Below are positions 10,909-24,487 of a stretch of DNA of 64,000 nucleotides, in pieces (the stretch's first letter is position 1; each line of letters opens with the position of its first letter). Source of the DNA: Fusarium oxysporum f. sp. lycopersici 4287 (lineage: Eukaryota > Ascomycota > Sordariomycetes > Hypocreales > Nectriaceae); the NCBI RefSeq assembly GCF_000149955.1, contig NC_030993.1, positions 1,852,081 through 1,916,080 on the forward strand, written 5' to 3'. Under the pieces are notes generated by a model. That model did no database searches. It saw only the letters and a list, made by a program, of their open reading frames with translations, and was not told where the DNA came from. Made by a program: the position numbers and the translations under genes.

Positions 10909-13900
10909 TGAACGGATCCATGCTAAGCGATAAAAGCCTTGATGGGCTTCGTAACAAGGGCGCTGGCGAATAGAGTTTCATGATGGGTTTGTTGTCCTCC
11001 TTGTTTTGTGATACGCCTGTATAAGATCCAATAACTGCTATACGCAAGGGGGAGTGGTTGTTGTCATTTGAGTCATTGGTTGATTCCAGGGTTTGATAGT
11101 TTGAATCTGATGTAGGTATACGGATACTGAGACCGGAAATCCACCTCGGATCTTGTTTTTTGACTGCAGGTTTTTAGCCCAGGATCCAAGGTCAACAAAT
11201 TATTATGTGCCCTTGGCAGCTAAGGAACTTGCTTGGGCACCGGCCGGGATAGGTAGTCAAAGAGTCATATAGCTGTTGGGAAACCGTTTTGGGCTGTCTT
11301 GCAGGAGTAATGAGTCGGTCCTATCAATCAGACGTCTCCGTCAAGCCCACATGGTGATGGAGGCTCTTCGGTGATACAACGAGTTGCCGTGTTTGAGGTC
11401 CACAATGGCTGCAGGACCCTGATTTTAGATGTTCGATTTTTTTATCCCTCCGAGAGATACCAGTGGATCTCCAGAGACTAGACTAGCGCACGTAACGATT
11501 ACATACATCCAATTGCTGCACGTTTCTAGATAAGCAGGAGGCTGAGATATCCCTCTCTCGTGTTGTGAGAGTTGTCAGATTTGCGAGAATGACGAGAGAT
11601 TGCATTGTGCTGAAGCAACCGAGTGTCTGCTCTATACGAGACGACGTTGAGAGACGCGCATGCAGTTGCGCAACCATGACAATGCGAAATACTGCCATCT
11701 CATGTTATTAGATCTTGATTTCTTGATCTCAGTCGACGATCTTCAACAATTTCCAACCTGAGCTACAAATCGATTATTTGTACACATTGTGCACGCACAC
11801 TAATGCGAGCTTATTGCACGCCCGTTGCTCATCTACCGAGTCGACGGCGCCTGTGCATCAAAGCAAGGACCAGGTCTTGTGAAAGCGTAACTTGAACCTC
11901 AAACGCAGAGGGTTGAATCGCTCACTAGCAATAGCTGGTTATCGCGTCTCGACGTGGCTGGCTGGACTAGGGACAGGCATGGAAAATCATCCTTGCAAAT
12001 CAGGAAAAGGGAGGGGAGCTACTCAGCCCACTAACACGGCCGTTGCCGAACCAAACCTGATGGACAAGGGCCAGCCAGGACAGACCATCATGCGGTGGCT
12101 GGCTCGCCTGATGGCGTGTGGTAAACATTGGACACCATCAACAGAGCAGAGAGGTGTAGATATCAGTCGATGATATCTGTATATCGTAAGGATCAGGAAG
12201 TCACAGTACTCCAAGAGGCTTCAGTTATTGCCGGAACATGTATCATGAACTTCTTGCGCTGTCATGAGCTTCTCATGAGAAGTCATGATGAGATTTGCTG
12301 AATGTTACTTTGGCTACCTGATTGATTTTTTGAACTTGCGGTGACTCGTTGAACAGTGAGAAATCATTACTTGGGTACTTAGGTTAGTAGGTTGATTGGC
12401 TCGGGAAATAATTGTACATCTGTGCCGTGTCTGATGTGTGTTTGGCGTCTATCGGTCTTGAATTTCCGGACCCTGTCTGCAACAAATCAACCAACCAAGA
12501 GCTGAGCTGGAAAACTTTTACGCCTGGCGCGGTGATCACAGAACTTGCCTACATACTTTACAAGGCTGATTGCTATCCATACAACGGGTCCGGTACGGTA
12601 CTTGGAGCTCCCGAATCGAAGGCCCCATTTTCGAGAATAAAAACCTCAACAAAAGGCCCCATCGAATGTTTCCGGTAGGCTTTAGCGAAAATGCGTTGTC
12701 GGAGCCTTGGAACTCTATGTGATATACCAGGACACAAGAGGTAACCTGAGCTGCCGAGGTGTAATTACTTGAGGCGGCTTTCTCGATGGCATGCCGACGC
12801 AGAGCCGTTGTATCCCCGGAACGTGCATATCGACGCCGAAATCTGGAAACGATTCCCTTCATGAGATAAAGTTTGAGTACCTGAGGCTGAACTGATGTGG
12901 CACCGCCACAGACAAACTGATTAACCCAAAGAGACACAACCGAACTCTTGAGTGGTCCTAATGAGCTAGATCTTCTTGTCGGTGACCCGTCGTCTCGGTG
13001 CTTTATCAACGGGTATAGGGGCCGTCGACGGGCGCTTGTTCAATGGAGACGAGCCAAGCTGAAGGCTAGCTCATTAGGCGCGACATGGATGCTGTCAAAG
13101 TGTAGTGCACGATGCAGCCAGACAGCCAGGTTAAGCTGCTTGACTGAAAGACACAGTTAACGGTATCTGTAACCGCACGTGTAAAAAGCGAGTTCGTATT
13201 TGTTCCCGGTCACTAGTAACCGATAATCAACAAGGACTGTCATGAGGATGGATCCTCACCATATGCATACATAGTTCAGACTGTTCTCGTTTGTCCGGCT
13301 AAAGGTGAGCCTGGATTCTGCCTTCCCTGGCGTGATTATTGTGATCTAGATCGAATCACCGCATATATTCGACATGTTTACCCCAATAGTGCTGGGTAGG
13401 AATTAACCTCAAAGAGATTCCGGGACAGGGGCCGTTCCGTTCAAAGTCTGGGGCCTCCCAATCCAGACCTGACTATTTCGAGCTTTCAGATGCTCAGTCC
13501 ATCTTGGTTGGGTATCATGAATTACTGGAGGCATAAGGGTGTCGTAGGAGTGGTCTCGTGCCGTGCCCCCAATTCTAGAGCTGCATGTTCCGTATTTGTC
13601 CAGTGCATGTGCCAATCATTGTGCTATGGCTGAGAATCATATGATAAGTAGCAATTACTGCCGTGCGCGCAAAAGATCATCAGAATACTAAGTAAGTTTC
13701 ATCAAACAACTTGTATGGCGACAAAGGCGTCAGTTCCCACAATGGGATAATGTGACAAATATGGTTGGCTGAGAGCCTCGTTTCGTGATAAGCAACGAAC
13801 CGATAGCGAATATTCAACCACGACAGAAAACATTCCGTGCTATGACCGAGCGCCACAGGAACATGCCTGGCAGGTTTGTACTTACCCTGACCTGAGAAAA

Positions 13901-16114
13901 GGCCTAGAGATTAGCGGAGCCGCAAGAATAGACAAGAGAGTTTCGAGATCCCAAGTCACTGCCAAACTCGATGCCTTCCTGACATGACTCCCACGTCTTT
14001 GACCCCGCCGTTTGCAGAATTTATTCTTGTCCTTGAATCAAGGTCGAACAGCTCGAAGGATGAACCAAGGAGTAGTTAGTCCTGCAAATCCGGGTTTGGT
14101 ATCGAATAGTATTGGGGGTTTCGGCGTGGGGGTCGTAAAGGCTGTCGGTCTCACCTCGAGGTTCTTCGATGAGGTACGTACAGTACATTTGAGCCCCTTC
14201 CACGATAATAGACCGGCTTTAATGTCTGACTCGAGGCATCGTGACATCCATTGACTGGTGATGTCGGAAAGAGATAGTATAGACTTACTTGTTCTCAGGG
14301 ATAACGACACCTGTTATGTACGGATAGTAGTTGAGGTGAAGCAACTGTTATGGTTTTGTCGTAAGCTGAATTGGCTGTGCCTTCCGGTTCGTATCCTCAA
14401 TTGGAGAAGCCCAAGGCATGCATAGAAGGTGCTCAACGATGACACCATTTGGCAGTCGCACAAGCTTACCCTGACCACCACAAAGTTTTCTTAGGGACAT
14501 ACCAATTGATGTTCTTCTGAAATGAAGCAATTCCAATCATCGTCACCTTTTAATGGAGATGCTCAGGTACTTGCGGATATTTATCTATCTACCACCGTCA
14601 TCAATTCTCGGCGTTACGACGCCACGCAGCACAGACGCTCGGCACAGCGTTGAAACTGCAGGGCAATAAGCTTCCATCAGGCTTCGATAGCACGAATCGT
14701 CCCGACTCATGCAACAAACCAGCTTCAAGCTGTTAGGCGGCGTCTCCGCCCCACTATCCCTTGTCCGTTACAGGGCCTCAAACGTCTTGGCCTTGTTCAG
14801 CATCGTCGTTGAGTGTCTTGCGTGCTCTGGCCTAACCACGGTGGTTCTCGCTAGTAAGACAAACGAGGCCGAGACAATTTACAACAAGCAGCCTGGTCTT
14901 TCGGGACCCTCTTATCGGCGATAAAAGACCGCGATACATTACCTATCTCAAATTTGATGTCCAAGGCATTTGGCGGCTTGTTAACGTTTTGTCATTTCCC
15001 GTTTCCTCCGGCCCGCCAACATCCGACGCCCGTTTACCTTCGCAACCTTCCGGCACGTACGATGTACGAAGAGATGATACATGACACTTGCAGCCAGATC
15101 AGCAGGGCAGACCTGTCTTGTACCGTAAATACCGTTACAGCACAGCACCTTTCCTGCGTCAACCGCGCCATGTCGGCTTTGCGTACGGTAACTGTGCTGA
15201 AGCTGTCGGCAGGGCAGAATAGGCCTTGTTATCAGTTATCACTACCTCAAAGAGGCTTGGGCCATGCCCTAAACGACGGCATGGCAGGGGTGGTATCACT
15301 GAACGTATTGATTACTTGATCTGCCTGGGTCCAGTCTGTTTCTGTCTCTGGGAGAGGATATCCGGCTGGTCATGATCAAAGCCAGATGCATGCATCGAAT
15401 GTCATGCTAATCTTTTCTATTCTCTCCAACTCCTTTTCATTTTTCCATGATCTTTTTCAGGATTTACACGCAATTGAAGCTCCACACCCTATGACTGTAA
15501 AAGAAGGATCATTGTCGCCCCCAATTACTGCTGTCCCATCTAACTTGTTCCGTCTCCTTGTTGCCCGCCGCCTCTTCATCATATCCATATCTTTTCCCAT
15601 ACCAGGTTCATCTGAATGAGAAATCTTTAGTGAGACCGACACGGTGGGCGTCTTATCAGAACAAGACCCTCTTTTTCAACTTTTACATATCACATCAAAT
15701 CGCAATCCTGACTCCACCAAACGCCGCGCCGCTTGATCTGCTCTGCTTCGCGCTATCGTCTTGTCGCCTCCCATTGCATGGAACTTCCATACTCAACCCT
15801 TGTTTTAACCTGACCCTCGTGGGTTTGGACCTTTTCTGATCTCACAGCCCCACTCAACTTTTCTAGAGGCTGTACCGTATCCACACATCCCGCCGACTCG
15901 TGCGTGGCTTGCGCTGTTGTAGCTCGTCACCTTGCGCATTCGCTCGACTTAACTTAGCCGTGATCCTAAATAAAAGCGTTCCGTCTCCTCCAATTTATTC
16001 TTCTTTTCCTTCTAGTTCCCCTTCTTGGCATATCACCAGCCAATTCCCATTTTGCCCCCCTCCCATGCTGCTTTGCAGCAAATCACAACAACTTATACGA
16101 CACAATACGTTATC
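10909..16114. other. Five-kilobase gene-free interval upstream of the arrestin gene
   Basis: No frame here resembles a known protein. The longest minus-strand frame (12536-13009, 157 codons) has no domain and no supporting introns. The sequence is not strongly AT-skewed, and no transposon ends were recognised. The last 700 nt (15400-16114) are C/T-rich and look like the promoter and long leader of the arrestin gene. Confidence 0.5.
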
Positions 16115-18044
16115 ATGCCGTCCTTTAAGCCCTTCGCTTCAGTGACGGGGCGTAACTCATATAGTCTTTTCGATATTCGGTATGATGATCCTCCTCAGCC
16201 ATGACTTGACTGAGACCACTTACTAACTGCGCCTATTGTTCAGCCTAGACAGCGATTTTATTGTTTTCCGTGGAAGTGACCACGAATCATCTGGTCAAGT
16301 TCTCAAAGGCACATTAGTCTTATGTCTACAAACATCCCTGAAAATCGAAGATGTTAGACTGCGACTTGTAGGAACTCTGCGCCATACGTAAGTTCTATGA
16401 CTCGACTTGAAGACCAGTTTCTCTAGAGAATAGAAACTGACTCTATACAGCTGGGCTGATCCCAGAGGAAGCGCTCCCGGTGTTTCGGGCCAAAAGGTCG
16501 ACAAGACGCAAACGATACTCGAGCACCGATGGGCGCCTTTTGTCGGCACGCACGGCAAGAGTATGACGCTCCCCGCCGGGAACTACGAATGGCCGTTCGA
16601 ATACATGCTTCCCGGCAACATGGCTGAGAGTGTTGAGGGCATTCCCGAAGCATCCATCACATACAGACTCAGGGCAACCGTCGGACGCGGAAAACTTGCA
16701 TACGATCTGCACGCCAACAAGCACCTTCGAATCATCCGAACATTAGAGCCAGGCGCCTTGGAATTCCTCCATGCCATGAGTGTTGAGAACATCTGGCCCA
16801 ACAAGGTTGACTACTCAATCATCATCCCCCAAAAGGCCGTGGTGTTTGGCGGCTTGGTCACAATGGAGATGCGATTCACACCCCTACTCAAAGGACTCGA
16901 GCTGGGCGATATCACGGCACGGTTGATGGAAGTTCGCGAGTGCTATGTCCAAGGATCTGGCTCAGGTTACGGCACTAAGGAGCACCGAACAGAGCGTGAG
17001 GTCTCGATGTGGAAGTTTGAGGTTTCGAGAGAAGAGCACTGGCAAGATATGATTGAGGATACTGGTCAAGAAGGCTGGGCGGTCACCAAAAAGCTGAACT
17101 TGCCCAAGAGACTTCGCCAGTGCGTTCAAGATCTGAACCACCACGGCATCAAGGTCCGTCACAAAATTAAGCTGACCGTTGCTCTTTGCAATCCTGATGG
17201 TNNNNNNNNNNNNNNNNNNNNNNNNNNNNNNNNNNNNNNNNNNNNNNNNNNNNNNNNNNNNNNNNNNNNNNNNNNNNNNNNNNNNNNNNNNNNNNNNNNN
17301 NNNNNNNNNNNNNNNNNNNNNNNNNNNNNNNNNNNNNNNNNNNNNNNNNNNNNNNNNNNNNNNNNNNNNNNNNNNNTGTATGAGGACGTTGACGTTAGTG
17401 GCTCCAGACGCCCGGCTTCAGTCAGGCGTTAGCAGTCCCTTCTACGCACAGTCACGAGCAGGCTCGAATGAAAATCTCGCAGCGCTTGCCACAGCCGACC
17501 TGTCGCACCCGCGGCACTTCATCTCGATTGAGCCGATGTATCGCTGGACCCTTCTCGAAGAACGACCTCCTCCACGTCTCTGGGCTCGCTAGGCACGCCT
17601 GGCTTCATGTCCCCCACGTCGGCACCCCAAGGCCCAGCTCCGCGATCGGAACCTGCAACCGCAGCACTTACCAGAAGCAACAGTTCCGAAGACTCATCAC
17701 GCAACTCTGCTGAACACGTTGATCTCGATGTCTCTGATTTGACTGAACTCAACAAGGTCCCTAGCTACCAGACAGCTGTCAAAACCCCAGCTCGCTCACG
17801 TGCTGGTACTGGGGACCTGCTTCTGCCAGATTATCAGACGGCGCTTAGCGCTCCCAGGACACCGCCTGCTACGGATTACCCAGCAGATCCTCTGGGCACA
17901 ATCTCAGAGGATCAGGACGGTGAGGATCATACTCAGCATATATCGCGCCCTTCCAGCTGGATTGGTAATGGCCGCGCTTACACGGATGATGCTTCAACCT
18001 ACCGAAGGATGCATCCCTCGCAGAACCGAAATCAAGTTGTCTAG
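16115..18044 (+). CDS. Arrestin-related trafficking adaptor, CreD/Rod1 type (contains assembly gap)
   Basis: Alpha-arrestins recruit Rsp5/HulA ubiquitin ligase to membrane transporters; Aspergillus CreD acts opposite CreB-CreC. Exons are 16115-16179, 16244-16387 and 16451-18044, the last interrupted by N at 17202-17376. The arrestin N-domain begins FDIRLDSDFIVFRG and includes SMTLPAGNYEWPFEYMLPGN and ITYRLRATVGRGK. The C-domain has the hallmark HAMSVENIWPNKVDYSI and a PLLKGLELGDI segment. The Ser/Thr-rich tail holds two PY-like motifs, VPSYQTAV and LPDYQTAL, the expected ligase-binding sites. Downstream of the gap the frame changes several times within about 200 nt (17377-17580), while homologous-looking segments (SGVSSPFYAQSRAGSNENLA, SLDPSRRTTSSTS) appear in different frames. 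This suggests local base errors next to the gap. From about 17540 to the stop the frame is clean. Confidence 0.9.
17202..17376. other. Assembly gap (N)
   Basis: A run of 175 N inside the arrestin C-domain coding sequence. Confidence 0.99.
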
Positions 18045-19793
18045 ATGGGCAGCTTGACTTACCTTTTGTTTCTTTGTATTCACATGACCATCACTTGATT
18101 GGATATGTTTCACAAGCCTCACAGGGCTTGCCGGCGTTTATGCGTTATCAATTACGGGAGGCCTCGAATCATGGGAATTATAGACAAGGCGTACTTTTGG
18201 TGACGAGCTCTTTGGCTCGGATGATATCTACACAATATTGGGCCCAGAACAATGCATAGGGAAAACGATGGATGAAGGATGACACTTGTATAATTAATAC
18301 CCTTAAAGGATATGATAGCAAAGAAGAATGATGAACAATATGTTCAAGGCACATTAAGACTGGCTAACCACCAGTAAAATTCCTTGTCTTGAAAGTTGAC
18401 ATGGAATTCCAGAAACTGATATCTTGAGATGGTGAATGGTTACTATTTGTCGACAATGACATAGGGGGCGTTTGCGACTTGGTGGCGAGTGAACGAAATT
18501 CTTCAGCACTCGGTGACATCCGAACAAAAGCTTGTTGGACTGTTTAGTGCGTATTAACTCGATCTACCGGCGATGGTGGTGGTGTGTTGGCGCAACTGCA
18601 TCGAGAGGGATGGAAGAACTCATTTGAGTTTGGTGAAGAAGAGGGAGTTTTGGTGATGGAAACTTGCTGTGGACAATTTGTGTCTATTGGAGATTCTATT
18701 TCACACTTTATAGTGTTATTTCCAGAAAAGATATATAGTAACTGTATCATGATCAAGGTATTGATATTTCGAGAGAGGGAGCCAAGGCCAAGCTTTGAGA
18801 TGGACACAATTCGTTGCATCTATACCAAGCTTGTCCTAGTCGTGGTGTCGGTGCGACACAAGTTCAAGGGACCACGTCCAAGAGTTTGCGGTACTTGAAG
18901 GGCGATTGACGTCATGACCTGGGATGTCAACGAGGGTCTGGTGATGGTTTATCTTGGTGTTCATGGTAGTCTCGACGTACTATGACCGTGAGGGTTAAGG
19001 GATAGATTGACTTGCTGCTAGTGACTTGTCGGAGATTTGATGTAAAGTGATCAGCTTGAAGAAGAGGAGAATGAGCATCTGCTGGTGCTGATCCTTGGAT
19101 AGCTGAAACTGGAACTTTTGAGTATACCTGTTGTACTATGTGCAACTTGAAGGACTCAGCTACATCAGGAGGATATACTTTTGAGACTCCAAGTTGACGT
19201 CTAATGTTCGAGCTCTTTAAAACAGGATATCGACATGACCAACTTGTACTAAAATATATTTCGATCGTACCTATTCTCACCGACTTAGCACCCACCTACC
19301 TAGTATATTCATTCTACCTCCCTTCTGTAGGTTGGCCTCTTTTTATTAGCGCTGGACCTTCAGCTCTTCATGGCTGTCTCAACAACCCCTCCCAACTAAA
19401 CTGGCCTGAACCTCGACGTCATAAGAGCTCTCCTGGCGATCATATTTACGTTGTACAGCACATTATTTATCCACGACGTTAACATTAGCCTGATGATCTA
19501 ACTTTTAGTTGATTGTCTCCCGCCAAGAAAACCAGGAACTGATTAGTATTCAACCTCTTTATACTCCGTATATAACCCTGTGATCTCCCGCTCCAACCCC
19601 TGCAAAGAGGATCAGAAAAGAAGCTCATAACCCTTGACTGTGATACCCCTCCTCGCACCTCCCTCCCTGTCTGCCAAGCTTGGACAGTGAAATCTAATCT
19701 CAACTCTCCATATCCATATCCATACAATCCTACACGTCCTTCGCCCCCTTGGACACCAACAACACCAAAACTCTTAATATCTCATCACCCAAC
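18045..19793. other. Intergenic region between arrestin and Slm-like genes
   Basis: 3' region of the arrestin gene and promoter of the Slm1/2-like gene. No supported coding or RNA gene. The stretch 19560-19793 is pyrimidine-rich, consistent with a leader. Confidence 0.55.
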
Positions 19794-21432
19794 ATGGCTT
19801 CACCTACAACAACCGACCTGCCCTCGAGGGCTACTACTGGCTTTAGCACCGCCAGCGAAGATGCCATTCCCGAAGTTGACCCTTCAAGCGTATGTCACCT
19901 GAGGTCTCCCTTGTGCAACATGCGCTGCAGAACGAGCGCGCAGCTTTTAAAAGAGATTTGGGCTAACATTTTAATGAATAGACTGCCGGCTTGCTTGCTG
20001 AGCGACTCCAAGCATGGAAACATGCTGTTGGCTACATAGAGGAGTACATGAAGGCCATGGAGAAGATCCACGGCCACCACGCCAAAGAATATGAGCGGGC
20101 GCTCAAGGTGAGCTTGACCCAATTCCAATTCTAACTCCCCTCACTTCAGTAGACCTTGATCACTAACTTGATACACAATAGGCCATCAACAACCCCCTCA
20201 AGGAGGGCCACCACTTCGACCAGAGTCTGGGCGGCGTTGCCGGATTCTTCGAGAACATGCGCTCCAACACGCAGTCCCTCATCAACACCAACATCGAAAC
20301 CGAAAAGAGCATCAAGGGCTCTGTCCTCCCCGTTCTCGAACGCTTGCATAAGGAGATCAAGCACAAGGCCAAGGAGCTCGCCCATGGCGCCGAGAAGGGC
20401 GCAAAGGAAGTTGACAAGGCTCGCAACACCACTCAGAAGCAGATAGAGCTGCTTGGACAACATGCGGCTTCTTTCGACTCTGCGGGGGGTCATCTCAACA
20501 GCCACGACGACCCTTATGTCGTCTACCGCGGTGTCCTGCACCGTCTGAACAGCCAGGTCATTGCCGAGAACAACCACCGGAATGACCTGATTGCTGTTCA
20601 GAACAACTTCCAGAGCTTCGAGGCTCACGTCATTGAGGTTGTCCAGCAGGCCATGGAGGCCTTCACACAACTTGCTGGTGGCCAGGCTGACAAGACCCGC
20701 GCTCTGTATAATGACCAGCTCTCGGTCATTCAACGTGTCGCTCCTGACTTTGAGTGGAATGCCTTCAAGGCCCGCAGCGCCGACCGCCTAGTTGACCCCA
20801 ACGAGCCCGCCCGCTCTGTTGACGCGATCCAGTTCCCCAACATGAATCACGTTGCGACCAAGGCTCTGATCGAGGGTTCCCTGGAGCGCAAGTCGCGCAA
20901 CAAGCTATCTTGGGGCTACTCGACAGGTTACTACGTGGTCACGCCCTCCAAGTTCCTCCATGAGTTCAAGGATTCGGATAACAACCGCCAGGACCCCAAG
21001 CCGGAGCTTTCCATCTACCTCCCCGACGCTGTCATTGGCACTGTCCAGGGCGAGAAGTTCAGCGTCAAGGGCAAGGACAAGTCCAAGACCATGAGCAGCA
21101 AGCTTACCGGCTCAACCGAGCTCAACTTCAAGGCGCACACAGCTGCTGATGCTCAGAAATGGTTCCAGGTTCTCGCAGAATGTGGAAAGAGTACAGCTCC
21201 TTTGAGCACCGGCTCCAGCCCTGCTGGATCTACGCCCACGTCGCCCAACCCTCAGGTCACAGCTGACCCCGTTGACGCCAAGGTCCAGTCTCCCATTACC
21301 CCCGTGACTCCTGCTACTGAGCACGGCGCTCAAGAAGCTGGTGTTGTCGGCGGCGAGGCTCCTGCTGCCGCTGCTGCACCAGCTCCCGTAGCCGCTCCAG
21401 CGGCAGCTGAAAAGAAGGAGACGGCAATCTAG
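19794..21432 (+). CDS. Slm1/Slm2-like BAR-PH domain protein (TORC2/eisosome effector)
   Basis: Slm proteins bind PI(4,5)P2 and eisosomes at the plasma membrane and deliver signals to TORC2-Ypk1. Exons are 19794-19889, 19982-20107 and 20182-21432, with phase-0 junctions and 490 residues. After a short disordered N-terminus, an F-BAR-like helical region (about 33-270) includes LQAWKHAVGYIEEYMKAMEK and KEGHHFDQSLGGVAGFFENM. A PH domain (about 300-412) runs from IEGSLERKS through WGYSTGYYVVTPSKFLHEF to DAQKWFQVLAECGK. The C-terminal tail is rich in Pro, Ala, Ser and Thr and ends in KKETAI. The domain order matches Slm1/2 well. Which of the yeast paralogues it corresponds to is not determinable, as filamentous fungi usually have one. 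Confidence 0.92.
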
Positions 21433-22623
21433 AGGCCTGAATGAGGCGGACGAAGGGTGACAGCCATTGCGTCGGAGGCCCTGCACAGTTGATTTTAATG
21501 GACGGAGTTCTCTATACCCAGTCCTGCATACACAGGCAACAATTGTTTTTTCGTCTCTTGATTTGACTGTGGTTCAAAGTGAGGCTGGCAGCGACAAGGA
21601 CATTATATCGTTTGGTGACGATGCTGTTGACGTGGCTTTTGGTGGTTTGAGAGGAAGATGGTTGAAAAGAGCAAGTCCAGGCTCATGACTTTGATATTTA
21701 GAATCTGTCCTTGTTGCCTTCATTATTATCGGCGGCTCTTGTTGCGGAAGGAAGAAATTAATGCGGATGTGCGTTGGGTGAGTTGTTATCAAATTGGCTT
21801 ATACCACTATACCTACTTAACCTGTGTTCGAATCATATTATACAGTTTCACTTCTACACTCTGTCTTTACAGTGATCTATGTGATAATCTGCCTAAGGTA
21901 CCCTCCCTTTGGACATGGTAGGACGTGGCCACTTGTGTTTCCCTTTTCGTCACCTGAGCGATATTCTACTGCGCTCCTAATAAACAGTTGATTGAAAAGA
22001 CCATCCTTGACTGTGATACCGTGTATCAGATGCGGCAGATATCACCGTGCATTACCAAATCACAAGGCACCGCATATGGAACCGGGGAACACGGCATGTA
22101 TATATGCCATCTCGTAGAAGCCCAGCTGAATGGGTACGCATGCTCCTCTGTGCGAGAGTAAGCATGGCTTATACAGTGCATTCTTGGCAGTATCATTATC
22201 GTGGAGATGCGAACCAGTGGCTGTGAGGAACAAGTGCAACTGGCGCGAGGATATAAGAGACCGATGACAGAATGAGGCGAACAATGCACAACATCATATG
22301 TACGCAGTCTAGTCCTTCCACTGGGTTACACCTTTCATGTATTGGTTGCCAATCGTTTTGGCTATCTGTGGCTGGGTATAAGCCATTTGGTTGGTTGTAC
22401 AGATTAAATAGGGCGAGTTCTGGAAGCCACGCGCTTGGATGCCTTGAAGATGAAGGGTGGGCAGGCGAGGCGATCGATCCGAGGCAGGGATTGGAGCTAT
22501 AGCTATAAGGCTCTGGAAAGTGAATATAAGACGCAGTTTGACGACTACTTACATATGAGTTGTCATTCAAGGATTTGGTTCCTGTAAGCTTTAGATATTA
22601 CAAGACATGCATAAGTTATCCTA

Positions 22624-22671
<48 letters not shown>

Positions 22672-23538
22672 TCAGTTGAGTCATTAAAAAGTCGATGGCC
22701 CATCACAACTGTGTGCATGTGTAGGCGGGCGGAATAACACAACACAACACAACCCAGATGAGGCTGAAGGACGAACTATCTGCCTAATTCCTCACACCCT
22801 CTTCTAGATCCCTTCCTCTCTCCTCGGGCAAATCCAAGGACGCAGCCGTTTCAGAAGAAATGTAGCACAAGCGTCAAGTACATTATCTCCGGTCTCGTCA
22901 TCCAAATGCGAAGGCCATCATGAGCTTATACAAGGCACAGTTGAAAAAGACTTGCACAAGTCCGCCCTGCTTTATACACCAACAGGAATTGCGAGTTCAG
23001 ACACATTCACATCATTTTATTCATGGCTCAGCGTCTGCCTCGCGCGGACGCCTTAAAAAGCCTCTTAATTGTACAGGCTCTGAAAGACTCGTTGTGAAAA
23101 GAGTACTGCAGCGCAAGTACCGAATAAGGCTCTGACAAGCAACTAAAAAGATGATGGAAGACCAGTAGATTGGCTTGGTCCCCCTATCCAACAGCAGCCT
23201 TTCTTGTCCTCCTCGATTAGTTTCGTTTCCATTGCGTGTCCATATCCTGGGAAGGTTATACAGAACTTCCCATCACCCTCAGCTTCAACCATCCTCAGAA
23301 CCTCTGACATACAGGAAGATCACAAAGACTCAATTCATTTACCAATAGGGGAAAACTCGTGTACCACTGATTTGTATACCCCGATGCTCGTCAACCCTGT
23401 TCCTGTTGCCAAAGCCTTGATTGTCCCGGGCTAGGAGCAAGAGACATTGGACACAAGCAACACTTAGCAATCCAAAGGCCACACTCACCACTTCAACACC
23501 TATCACAAAGCATCAAAACAATCCAATTCACAGCCAAA
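21433..23538. other. Intergenic region between Slm-like and Clr5-domain genes
   Basis: No supported gene. It holds a T32-A13 homopolymer junction at 22627-22671 and short (ACACA) repeats just after it (about 22737-22754). The remainder is unremarkable mixed sequence. Confidence 0.5.
22627..22671. repeat. T32 followed directly by A13
   Basis: A run of 32 T immediately followed by 13 A. This is a perfect short inverted homopolymer, or an artificial join of two reads ending in homopolymers. Confidence 0.95.
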
Positions 23539-24487
23539 ATGATGGCCAAGCCATGGAACGAACACCAAGGGACTATCACCAAGTTGTACATCAAGGAGGG
23601 TAGAACACTCAAGGATGTCCGCAACATTATGAAGTTGAAGTACAACTTTGACGCTTCGTGAGTTTCTTTACTCCTTTCCCTTTCCCTTCCATTCCATCCT
23701 GATACATATGAAGACACAATTCATATTGGCCTTTACCATAGGAAACGCTGGGGAAGACTGTCTTGCTGACTACCGTCACAGAATCCGCTCATATCGACAG
23801 CACTTTGATATTTGGGGAGTTGGTAAGTATACTTGCAAGAAACGAGAAGAGCGCCGTCGCCGATCCCTCAATAAGAGCCTGTCTCTCTCCCCATCACAGT
23901 CTCTTGCAGACGTGATCATAAAGCAAGAAGAGGCACGCTCACCAGCTTCTTCGTCGGGCTCCAGCGCTGTAAGCCGACGCTCATCAGAGCAGAAACCTCT
24001 GCCTGTGCTGAAGCAGCCCATTCTCTACCCAAACTTTTTCCAGGACCAGATGCGGTCTCAAGACGATGCGCAGACAAAGATTGATGCTTCTCGAGCGCCG
24101 TTGTGGGAGGGCCTGGACATAGACATGCTTCGCAGTTCCCAGACTGCTCAAGCCATGTTGCCATCGTGCGTATATCCCTCTGTTTAGTGCCCCGAACAAA
24201 ATCACTAACATGGCTTGTGCAGAATCATGCCCATCCAGTCTTATAATGAGGCTACGAGCTGGCCAGTGCCTCGAGGCGCGCCATCGTATCTCAACAGTCC
24301 TCCCCAGCCCTTTGACCGATCACAGTTTAAGACTATGGTCCCGCGGTATGTACCTGACCAGCCGTTGTACTCTCGTGACGCTGGACTCCGGTTGGGCTTG
24401 CGAGCTCCAGACTTGTCTGTGGGCAGACCAAACTCAGGGGATCTGCTTCACCACATGGTTGGCTATCACGGCGTGGCACAGGGGTAG
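23539..24487 (+). CDS. Clr5-domain protein
   Basis: The Clr5 domain is a short N-terminal helical domain found in many fungal proteins, named after fission yeast Clr5; its molecular role is unclear. Exons are 23539-23657, 23782-24165 and 24223-24487, giving 255 residues. Splicing at 23657/23782 restores a complete domain: KPWNEHQGTITKLYIKEGRT, then LKDVRNIMKLKYNFDAS joined to IRSYRQHFDIWGVGKY. This matches the family pattern of W, K-x2-I, L-Y and a terminal W-G. The rest is a basic stretch (KKREERRRR), a Ser-rich segment and a Pro/Tyr-rich tail without a recognised domain. Two ATGs are adjacent at the start and the first is used. The function is not assigned. Confidence 0.85.

Noticed and set aside
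12536..13009. Minus-strand frame of 157 codons
   Set aside because: Composition and lack of any motif look like chance; no splice or start context supports it.
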